Shown: in pieces, positions 48,368 to 57,127 of the stretch | Position numbering within the stretch: position 1 is the stretch's first letter | Layout of the letters: the number at the start of each line of letters is the position of its first letter | From: Iris pallida | Taxonomy: Eukaryota > Streptophyta > Magnoliopsida > Asparagales > Iridaceae | Reading direction: 5' to 3' | DNA length: 64,000 bases | Assembly (NCBI GenBank): GCA_029216955.1 | Contig: JANAVB010010791.1 | Location: forward strand, 9,117,593-9,181,592 | Notes under the pieces: model-generated | The model's input: only the letters and a program-made list of their open reading frames with translations | Databases searched by the model: none | What the model was told of the DNA's origin: nothing | Program-made: the position numbers and the translations under genes

Positions 48368-50488
48368 ATGGCAACCACACAATCCTTGATTTCCAATCAT
48401 GGTGAAGGTCAGTCCACTCATAGGCCTCCCCTATTTGATGGAACTAACTATACATATTGGAAAACAAGGATGAGCTTCTATCTTAAGTCTCTAGACTTTG
48501 AGCTGTGGACTGTCGTCACTGACGGTTACAAAAAGCCCGTCAGGATAGTTGTCGATGGTGACCTCATTGAAAAACCACACGACAAATATTCTGTCGAGGA
48601 GAAGAAACAGGCAAGTCTAGATGCTAGGGCTATTAATGCTTTATTCTGTGCTATAGACAGGAATGAATTCAACAGGGTCTCCACATGCACCACTGCTCAT
48701 GAAGTATGGAGACTTCTAGAAGTGACACATGAGGGAACCACACAAGTCAAGGAATCTAAAATAAGCCGTCTCACTCAAGAATACGAAGCCTTCAAGATGA
48801 AGCCAAATGAGACGATCACTCAAATGTTTACAAGATTCCTCGACATCATCAATCCTCTATCCTCGCTTGGTAAGCAGTACTCAAACCACGAGAAGATTCG
48901 TAAGTTACTCAGAGGGTTGCCAAAGATTTGGAACCCTAAGGTGACGGCCATCATAGAAGGAAACGATCTCACATCAATGTCAATGGAGACCTTGATGGGT
49001 AAGCTTATGACTCACGAGCTTGACCTCAAGGACTTTGAAGAGCCTGCTCCGAAGACCAGGGAGATCGCACTCAAAGCTCATCGACGAAGGGCTGATCACG
49101 ATGAGACCAAAGACGATAACTCGGATGATGAAGACCAAGCTCTCATGGTTCGCAACTTCAGAAAATTCCTTCGCTTCAATCGAAGGAAGAAGGATTCACA
49201 AGAAGATGATGAAGAAGAGCCAACCTGTTACGGTTACAAGAAGACTGGACATGTCCGAAAAGACTGCCCATTCTTGAAGAAGAGCAACCGCTATAAGAAG
49301 CCATACAAAAAGAACTCATCAAAGAAATATGCCAACACAGGAATTTGGTATGAAAGTGAAACGAGTGACTCCGAGGAAGAAAAGGACTCTCCTCAAGATA
49401 CAGCAAATGTGTGCCTAATGGCAACTTCCAACAAGGTATCTAACGAAACTCTAGATGACTTCTCTTTTGATGAACTTGGCGATGCTTTCACTGATTTACT
49501 CGATGATCACAAAAAGGTCATCGGTAAATACAAACATGCCAAGGACAAAATCAAAAGTCTTGAAGATGAGATACAAAGAATTTCCTTACTTCTTGATAAT
49601 GTTAGAAACACGATACCCACTAATGACACTGATGAAGTATCCAAGCTTAAATTAAGCTTACATGATGCTGAAGCACGTATTGAGCAACAAACTCAAGAAA
49701 TCACTACACTCAACACGTTGCTTGCTGAAGAAAAGAGTAGACACAAGATTTCCATGACTAAGATATATGGCTTAAATATTAAGGTTGATGAACTGCAAGC
49801 TGTTTCTAAAAGATTAGAAACCAAATTGGGTAAACAGGTTGTTCAACCTCAAACCCAATCACATGGGCACAACACCACTCATGCTAGTCAACCACGTCAT
49901 TCTCATGCAGCACATAACCATGCATTTATGTACACAAACTTTCACAAACCACGTGCACGTAAGAATAATTCTCACTCAGTACACAATCATCATGCACAAA
50001 GACACAATCAACATCAATCCACACATAGGAATCATCATGCCATGCTATATAGACAAGATCATCATGCAATGCCATATAGACAAGATCATCATATGCCATA
50101 TAGACAAAATTATCATGCCATGCCATATAGACAATATCAGCATGTCACACATCATAGACAATACCATCATGATATGCCTCATATACACCATCACCATGCC
50201 ACTTATTCTATGTATAATCATCATCACTATGCTAACTCTTCAGATCATGTTCATCCTCATCCTGTTGCTTATAGATATTATTCTCATGCTTCTAGTATAA
50301 ATAAGAATGCTATCTGTACTTACTGTGGATCACATGGACACATCTCACCACAGTGCAAAGTTAGAAGACTTGTAGATAAAAAGATATATGCTTGGTTTCC
50401 AAAGACTAACTTTTCAGGACCCTCAAGAACTCGGGTACCAAAGGTCACATCTACTCTTGATGTAGGTGGACCTTCCCTCTTCAACTGA
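48368..50488 (+). CDS. gag: Sirevirus Gag, unit 1 (706 aa)
   Basis: Capsid and RNA-binding protein. Start ATG 48,368 lies 42 nt after the primer site. Order: copia gag core (residues 15-230, FDGTNYTYWKTRMSFYL, EVWRLLEVTHEG), acidic linker, CCHC knuckle (287-300), Ser/Glu-rich stretch, coiled coil (about 390-500), His-rich repeats (about 505-645) and a second CCHC knuckle (650-663, CTYCGSHGHISPQC). Long Gags with C-terminal coiled coils are typical of Sireviruses. The first knuckle is damaged: its second Cys is Tyr (TAC, 49,235-49,237), while unit 2 keeps Cys. The frame is otherwise open. Pol follows in another frame with 23 nt of overlap. Confidence 0.92.
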   Translation: MATTQSLISNHGEGQSTHRPPLFDGTNYTYWKTRMSFYLKSLDFELWTVVTDGYKKPVRIVVDGDLIEKPHDKYSVEEKKQASLDARAINALFCAIDRNEFNRVSTCTTAHEVWRLLEVTHEGTTQVKESKISRLTQEYEAFKMKPNETITQMFTRFLDIINPLSSLGKQYSNHEKIRKLLRGLPKIWNPKVTAIIEGNDLTSMSMETLMGKLMTHELDLKDFEEPAPKTREIALKAHRRRADHDETKDDNSDDEDQALMVRNFRKFLRFNRRKKDSQEDDEEEPTCYGYKKTGHVRKDCPFLKKSNRYKKPYKKNSSKKYANTGIWYESETSDSEEEKDSPQDTANVCLMATSNKVSNETLDDFSFDELGDAFTDLLDDHKKVIGKYKHAKDKIKSLEDEIQRISLLLDNVRNTIPTNDTDEVSKLKLSLHDAEARIEQQTQEITTLNTLLAEEKSRHKISMTKIYGLNIKVDELQAVSKRLETKLGKQVVQPQTQSHGHNTTHASQPRHSHAAHNHAFMYTNFHKPRARKNNSHSVHNHHAQRHNQHQSTHRNHHAMLYRQDHHAMPYRQDHHMPYRQNYHAMPYRQYQHVTHHRQYHHDMPHIHHHHATYSMYNHHHYANSSDHVHPHPVAYRYYSHASSINKNAICTYCGSHGHISPQCKVRRLVDKKIYAWFPKTNFSGPSRTRVPKVTSTLDVGGPSLFN
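50035..50235 (+). repeat. His-rich minisatellite in gag, unit 1
   Basis: Four near-perfect units of about 27 nt (protein unit MPYRQDHHA, with one shorter unit) followed by diverged His-rich units. It encodes the low-complexity domain between the two zinc knuckles. The counterpart is 58,795-58,995. Confidence 0.85.
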
Positions 50489-53400
50489 AAATAAGTGGAT
50501 TCTCGATAGTGGATGCTCGCGACATATGACGGGAGACGCAAATCTTTTTGCATCACTATCGATAAAGAGAGAAGGATATGTATCCTTCGGTAACAATCTC
50601 AAATGGCACATAATAGGTAATGGTATCATTGGTCATCCTCCTTCTCCTGTAATAAAGGATGTCTGCCTAGTGACCGAGTTAAAGCATAACCTGCTCAGCA
50701 TTAGTCATCTTGCTGATCATGGATATGATATTAACTTTGGACAAAACAACTGCCACATCTATGATAGGTCAACGGGAGACATTGCTTTTGAAGGAAAAAG
50801 AGAGGACAACATCTACATTTTCTATCTTTCTATAAATGCTAACAATGCAGGCAGATGTCTATATGCCCACAAAGACGAACGACTACTTTGGCACCAGCGT
50901 CTTGGTCATGCCAACATGGATGCTATATCCAGGCTGTCTACCAAGAAGCTAGTGAGAGGATTGCCTGACATCACATTCAAAAAGGACACGGTATGTGCCG
51001 AATGTGAACTAAACAAGGCAACTAAATCCTCATTTCATTCCATCAACTCTGTAAGTACTACTAGACCCTTGCAACTACTTCATATGGATTTATTTGGTCC
51101 TAGTAGAATAGCTAGCCTTGGTGGCAAACTTTATGCATTTGTTATTATTGATGATTTTTCGAGATTTACTTGAGTTTTTTTTCTCGCTAATAAGAGCGAT
51201 GCTATTTCTGTTTTCAAAGTTTTTGTAAAGAAAGTTTAAAACGAAAAAGGCTACATGATTACTCGAATCCGAAGTGATCATGGAGGCGAATTCGTAAATT
51301 ATAATTTTGAAAATTTTTGTAATGCAAATGGTTTTGATCATGAATTTTCTTGTCCTAGAACTCCTCAACAAAATGGTGTTGTGGAGCGGAAGAATAGAAC
51401 TCTCGGCGATATGGCCAGAGTCATGTTGAATAAATTTTTACTTCCAAAATACTTTTGGGCAGAAGCTGTCAGTACAGCATGCCACATTTTGAATAGGGTG
51501 CTGATTCGTCCCATTACGAAGAAAACACCCTATGAGCTTTGGTTTGGGGGAACCCTCAATGTTTCTTATTTTAAAGTTTTTGGTTGTAGATGTTTTATCC
51601 TTAACACCAAAGACAACTTAGGCAAATTTGATGCCAAAGCTGACGATGGTATCTTTCTTGGTTACGCCGCCAAGAGTAAGGGATATAGAGTTTTTAATAA
51701 ACGCTCACTTATTGTGGAAGAGTCAACAAATGTGACTTTTGATGAAGATAACAGTGCAGTAAGTACTCTTGATGATGACGTTGAGCCATCAACTTCTACT
51801 CCAATGAATACTTCAACCGAAACTGATTCTCTGGAGGGTTTGCCTAAGAAATTCTCTTTCAAACCTTCTTATCCAGAAAATTTAGTAATAGGAGAAGTTT
51901 CACGTGGAGTAACTACTAGATCATCACTAAGAGACTCCGTTGCTAGCACTGCCTTCATTTCACAAGTAGAGCCTAAAAACATTTCTGAAGCCTTTAATGA
52001 TGAATTTTGGATTTCTGCTATGCAAGAAGAACTCAACCAATTCGAGAGAAGCCAAGTATGGGAACTCGTTCCTAAACCGGTTAATCACTCGATAATTGGT
52101 ACTAAATGGGTTTTTAGAAACAAAGTAAATGAAGATGGTTCAGTCACACGTAACAAAGCTCGTCTAGTAGCTCAAGGATACAACCAAGAGGAAGGTATCG
52201 ACTACGATGAGACGTATGCTCCAGTTGCTAGACTAGAATCTATTCGGATGCTTTGTGCTTTTGCTAATTTTCAAAACTTTAAATTATTTCAAATGGATGT
52301 GAAAAGTGCTTTCTTGAATGGTTTTATTAAGGAGGAAGTTTATGTGAAACAACCTCCTGGCTTTGAAAATCACAAATTTCCCGACCACGTGTTCAAGCTA
52401 AAAAAAGCGCTTTATGGCCTCAAACAAGCCCCCAGAGCTTGGTATGAAAGGCTAAGTAGCTTCTTACTTGAGAAAGGTTTTTCAAAAGGAAAAATTGACA
52501 CTACACTGTTTATAAAATCTTTTAAAGACACTATTCTATTGATTCAAATCTATGTTGATGATATCATTTTTGGGTCTACTGATGAAACCCTCTGTCAAGA
52601 ATTTGCCAAGTGTATGCAGACGGAATTTGAGATGAGCATGATGGGAGAGCTCAACAACTTTCTTGGCCTGCAAGTGAAACAAATGGCTAATGGAACTTTC
52701 ATCTGTCAATCGAAGTATACCAAGGACATCCTGAAGAAGTTCGATCTTGACAACGTCAAACCAATCAGCACTCCAATGGCTACTTCAACCAAATTCGAAC
52801 CAGATGAGAGCGACAAACCTGTTGATCAACGTAAGTATCGAGGTATGATAGGTAGCTTACTTTATTTAACTGCTAGTCGTCCCGATATCATGTTCAGTGT
52901 TTGCCTATGTGCTAGATATCAAGCTAATCCTAAGGAATCACACATGACAGCGATTAAGCGTATCTTTCGATACCTTAAGGGTACGGTTACAGTGGGCCTA
53001 TGGTATCCCAAGTCCACATCATTTGACCTTATTGTTTACTCTGATGCTGACTTTGCTGGATACAAGGTCGACCGTAAAAGTACGAGCGGCACGTGTCATT
53101 TATTAGGAAAGGCTTTAGTCTCCTGGTTTAGCAAGAAGCAGAACTCTGTAGCACTATCCACAACAGAAGCTGAATACATAGCAGCTGGGCGTTGTTGTGC
53201 ACAAATTCTGTGGATGAAGCAAACCCTTGAAGACTATAAGTTATCTTTCATACATATTCCTATATTCTGTGACAACACTAGTGCCATTAATTTGACTAAG
53301 TACTCTGTCTGTCACTCACGCACTAAACACATTGAGATCAGATACCACTTTTTGCGTGATCATCAGCAAAATGGCACGATTAACTTAGAGTTTATTGACA

Positions 53401-53504
53401 CTGATCATCAGCTAGCAGATTTCTTTACTAAGCCATTATCCGAAGAGCGCTTCAATTTTTTTTGTCGTGAACTCGGAATTTTGGATGAAGCAGTTATAAG
53501 TTGA
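50466..53504 (+). pseudogene. pol: Sirevirus Pol, unit 1: PR-INT-RT-RH with two stops in integrase
   Basis: The frame opens after a TAG (50,463-50,465), +1 relative to gag, so the ORF has no ATG of its own. Protease: LDSGCSRHM (active site at 50,505). Integrase zinc region: LLWHQRLGH and CAECELNKATK; catalytic Asp in LLHMDLFGP, second Asp in RSDHGGEF, Glu in [32 protein letters not shown], catalytic YVDDIIFGS. RNase [32 protein letters not shown] before RT is the copia order. TGA at 51,171 (Trp in unit 2) and TAA at 51,237 (Gln in unit 2) fall between the first and second integrase acidic residues. PR, RT and RH look intact; the whole polyprotein cannot be made. Confidence 0.93.
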
Positions 53505-54260
53505 GACTCACCTGCATAAATATCGAGTATATTTTGATTCTTTTACGACGAATTTGGTATGGGTACAAGCCGAAAGGGTCCTTCTGACAACAAGGCGTAA
53601 AAGCCTAAGCGACACGGTGCACTAGTCCTCAGGACTACCGCTAGCTGGGATCCGGCCCCTGCAGCTAACCCATGGCAAATTCGAAATATTGAATTACAAT
53701 ATATTTCCTTGTTTATTATATGGTTTGTTTTGATTTAATATTGCCTAATTTATTTTTCTAAAGTTCATTCTGACTTTTGTGTACCTCTCTATGTACTTCA
53801 ATGAATTCATCAAACTTTTATCCTCTCTATTTTTTTTTCAACACTTAACCATTTTTTCATCTTTTCAGCCTGTTTTCAGTTCTGGACCACTAATCCAGAA
53901 CTCGGGCCGAACTCTGCCCCTAACAGAGTTCGGGCCGAGTTTGGTCCCTATTGGTCCAGCGTCGGGATCAGCCTCTGCCGTTGGATCAGTTTAGATCATA
54001 CGGTCAGAATTTCTTCCGACCAACGAAAACCCTCTCTTATATTTCGGGTTTTCACCTCTCTCCTTCACTATTACCTCCTTCCTCACCTCTCCAAACTCTT
54101 TCCTTCAAACCCTAACCCTAGTTTTTGATCTAGAGTGCTCCATTACTCCTCAAAAATCAAAGGAAAGGGGTTTTTCATCATTCTCTTCCACTGTTTATTT
54201 GTCATTTGAGGTATCATTCTTATCTTCTATACTTTCAATTATCAAGTTTATTTTTTGTTT
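53505..54260 (+). promoter_or_regulatory. Pol to ORF3 spacer with promoter-like and splice-like signals, unit 1
   Basis: About 750 bp without ORFs. It holds a structured stretch (53,575-53,672, with AGTCCT/AGGACT inverted repeat), a long T-rich tract ending TTTTCAG (53,828-53,868, acceptor-like), two CGGGCCGA palindrome half-sites like those of the LTR (53,897-53,940), a TATA-like CTTATATTT (54,035), a CT-rich tract, and AAACCCTAACCCTAG (54,107). This suggests separate expression of the downstream ORF by splicing or an internal promoter; the choice is inference. Confidence 0.45.
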
Positions 54261-55526
54261 ATGGCTCCTCGCTTGTTCAATCGTGGAAAAAGGATTCGAA
54301 CTGAGAGTGTTTCCTCTTCGGATTCTCCTCCTTCAATTGAACAAATCATTGACCATCTTCAACCCCCACATCCATTGTTCAATCCACCTCGTCCTCGAAA
54401 TCCTTATACCTATGATAACCGATTATTTGTCTCACTAGATGCATCAAACAACTGGTTTAGTGACTTTCGGAATCGTCAGGTATTCGCAGGACATCCTATT
54501 AATTTTTCTATATTCTCTCAATATGATTCTTTATTTCATGACCTCTATTTTGATGAGCTAGTCACTACCACTTCTGCTATCTATCGTCATACTGTCCAAA
54601 TGTTCTACTGCAACATGACCTTTGATGACCTCTATATTCATTCACGAGTTGCAGGTATCAATATATCCTTTGATGACTTTGACTTAGCCGAATATCTTGA
54701 TCTTCCAGAGCCCACTTCTTGGGAAAAGCTTGTTGACGCTCGATCGTTCCGTTTTCCCGACGGGATTTCCCTTGAGAGCTTCAAGGACGATTTGTGTACT
54801 CCATACACATGTCCTCGCAAGCTCATGGCTAAATATCTCAACCCATATTTTTCTGACCTTCATTGGATAATCTCTAACACCATTCTACCCAAAACAGGTT
54901 CTCCTGATGACATCACTTATCTTGAAATATCTGCTCTTTATCATCTTTACTTTGGAATTTCTTTCAATCTTCCACGTTCCATGATGGACTGGATGATTCA
55001 CTGTAGGAAGAAACCACGAGCTCTGGTTTATCCTTTGTACCTTCCTATGATCTTTCGTGCATTTTACATACCACTTGACACCTGTCCGTTTTTGCCTGCT
55101 CCTGCCTTTCTGTCCAAGGCACGACGCCTTCAGGCAGCCATCGCCTCTCCTGAGACTTCTGAGCAGTCTGCTGATGAGGAGCCTGATGCCCCTCCACTCG
55201 GTCAGGATGTACCACTTCCACTTGCCACTCTTGAGTCTATTCAGACTATGCTCCGGGATCGTTTTGACCTTGAGGACGAGCGCTGGACCCTGCTGGATTA
55301 TCGTACTACTCTACAGATGAGTGCCCTCGGCAACTCCCTGCATGATATACGGTACTCCATATCTCATCATCTGCACATTTCCATGGAGCGGGATCCTGAG
55401 CGCGCGGGCCATCGCATTGATGATCTATGGGTCATGCGTTACATGGATCCGGATGCTGCATTTCTGGACCCCCGCCGCTCCTTCCCTGGTCCTTCAGACC
55501 CTCCAGGACCTTCTCGTGCTCCGTGA
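54261..55526 (+). CDS. Sirevirus third ORF, envelope-position protein, unit 1 (421 aa)
   Basis: I chose ATG 54,261 (MAPRLFNRGKRIR), which matches unit 2; an upstream TTG would add two residues. N-terminus basic and Ser/Pro-rich; a central region (residues 60-240) with LYFDELVTTTSAIYRHTV, VAGINISFDDFDLAEYLDL and LMAKYLNPYFSDLHWII; an acidic Pro-rich linker; C-terminus Pro-rich. The central pattern resembles the 'putative plant transposon protein' domain of other plant retroelement ORFs. Position after pol is that of the Sirevirus envelope-like gene, but I see no signal peptide, no clear membrane anchor and no coiled coil, so an envelope role is not supported by sequence. Function unknown. Confidence 0.8.
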   Translation: MAPRLFNRGKRIRTESVSSSDSPPSIEQIIDHLQPPHPLFNPPRPRNPYTYDNRLFVSLDASNNWFSDFRNRQVFAGHPINFSIFSQYDSLFHDLYFDELVTTTSAIYRHTVQMFYCNMTFDDLYIHSRVAGINISFDDFDLAEYLDLPEPTSWEKLVDARSFRFPDGISLESFKDDLCTPYTCPRKLMAKYLNPYFSDLHWIISNTILPKTGSPDDITYLEISALYHLYFGISFNLPRSMMDWMIHCRKKPRALVYPLYLPMIFRAFYIPLDTCPFLPAPAFLSKARRLQAAIASPETSEQSADEEPDAPPLGQDVPLPLATLESIQTMLRDRFDLEDERWTLLDYRTTLQMSALGNSLHDIRYSISHHLHISMERDPERAGHRIDDLWVMRYMDPDAAFLDPRRSFPGPSDPPGPSRAP

Positions 55527-56125
55527 TGAAGATTGGCTAGATCTGCTGCTGCTACTGATGATGATCTTAGTTGATGCTTTTTTATTTCAGTTATTTAGTT
55601 TATTATGGATTTAAGTACTTGGTTTTATGTACTCAAACTCTGGTTGTGTGTCTGACACTTGGTTTTGTGGATGACTTTTTATGCTCATTATCATAGTTTT
55701 ACTTTATGCTAGTGACTCATTTTGTTTAGTCATACACTGTTTCTTCTCTGCTTGGTGTGGTTGCATCACTCTTAATTGTCTATACTGCAGTTTATATGAT
55801 CTATCATTCATATGCAGTCTATATTGCTAACTGCCAAAAGGGGGAGAACTATGTATATTCTGGCTAGATATATATTTGGTATCATATCTTTCGCTTTCGT
55901 ATATCTGTGCTTGTTTGTGCTTTTTGGAGATATTATACAGGTTCAATACATTATTTACGGGGGAGCTATTTCTTCTAGCTCAGCACCGTTCACTGATCAC
56001 GGGGGAGCTCTTATTTCTAGCTCGGCATCAATTATGGGGGAGCTATGTTGCTATGATCAACTGTGTCCAGGTATGAATGTTGAATATACATATATTATTT
56101 TGTCAATTATCAATATGGGGGAGAT
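55527..56125 (+). other. 3' untranslated region with five GGGGGAG purine motifs, unit 1
   Basis: GGGGGAG occurs at 55,840, 55,959, 56,001, 56,036 and 56,117; three of them are GGGGGAGCT followed by a TCTAGCTC-like word. The last, two bases before the LTR, is the expected plus-strand primer. Multiple purine tracts before the 3' LTR are a signature of Sireviruses. No gene in this stretch. Confidence 0.85.
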
Positions 56126-57072
56126 TGTTGACACAAAGTCACAGTCAACCAAATATTGACAATATTGACTAAATAATATCTGTAATAATTCAATACGACA
56201 CACGACGTCTGCATTAAGCTCAAGACAGAAGACAGCTCAGCTTCCGTGTCTCAGTTGATTCGAGTCTGTATTTTACACTTTCTTTGAGTCTAGAATAATG
56301 TAATCTGAGTCATGCTGAGCTCTTGAAACTTAGACTATAGCCTACCCAAAAATCCCAAAGCTCCACCAAACCAGAAATTACCAAATGGTCCCCTTTGAAC
56401 CACTCTATGCTCTGGAGACAGAGTTCGGGCCGAACTCTGCCTCTACACAGAGTTCGGGCCGAACTTTGTCCCCTAGAAATCAAGAACCCTAATTTTAGGG
56501 TTAGCTGGTTGCTAGTTGTCCAACGGCCAAATATTTGAATTTTCCTACCCGAATTCTGGCCGAATTCTGCCTATAAAAACACTATAAATAGGGCATGAAT
56601 TCTCTCATTCCAATCCATCCAATCTTTTCTTCTCTTCTCTCTTATAAGCTCAAATAAGCCATATCCTTCCCATCTACTAGCCACAAGCCTCCTAAGTCTC
56701 GAGTGCTCAGCATCTCTCAGTTAGGATTCTTGTGCAAGAGTCGAAGAAGTCGCTTGGACAATTCTAAGCAAATCGCCACTGCGATCCTCTGTTAGAAGTT
56801 GACGTGCTCTTCTGAAGTAAAGGCACGGTTGTAAACTACTATTTCACAAATAGTGGATTTGAATCCTGAGCTAGAGTTCTCAGGCCTGGACTAGTCCTCC
56901 ACGAGGAAAACCAGGTTAAAATTGCTGTGTTTGCGTATGCTCTTTTTGCTCTCTATTTATTTTTCGCACTTTACTCTGATTATTTATTGTTGGTGAAAGA
57001 GTTATTTTTAATTGGTCATTTTTCTATATATACTCTATTCACCCCCCTCTAGAGTTGCCAAACTGTTCTTCA
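56126..57072 (+). mobile_element. Shared middle LTR of the Sirevirus tandem (947 bp)
   Basis: It is the 3' LTR of unit 1 (purine tract directly before it) and the 5' LTR of unit 2 (primer-binding site directly after it). No target duplication at either side. TATA at 56,583-56,590; palindromes at 56,419-56,468. Confidence 0.95.
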
Positions 57073-57074
57073 AT

Positions 57075-57086
57075 TGGTATCAGAGC
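57075..57086 (+). promoter_or_regulatory. Primer-binding site, unit 2
   Basis: TGGTATCAGAGC two bases after the middle LTR; equals 48,315-48,326. Confidence 0.95.
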
Positions 57087-57127
57087 TCTGTTCTCTTTAT
57101 AAGGACTAACATCCTAAGAGCTGATCT

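Noticed and set aside
49839..50300. 153-codon frame inside gag, second frame
   Set aside because: Out-of-frame reading of the His-rich repeats; a shadow of gag.
54107..54121. Interstitial telomere repeat (AAACCCTAACCCTAG)
   Set aside because: Only two units, in a CT-rich leader-like context; better seen as a telo-box type promoter element.
47366..57072. Two independent Sirevirus insertions side by side
   Set aside because: The middle LTR is single, with purine tract on one side and primer site on the other and no target duplication, which needs recombination rather than two insertions.
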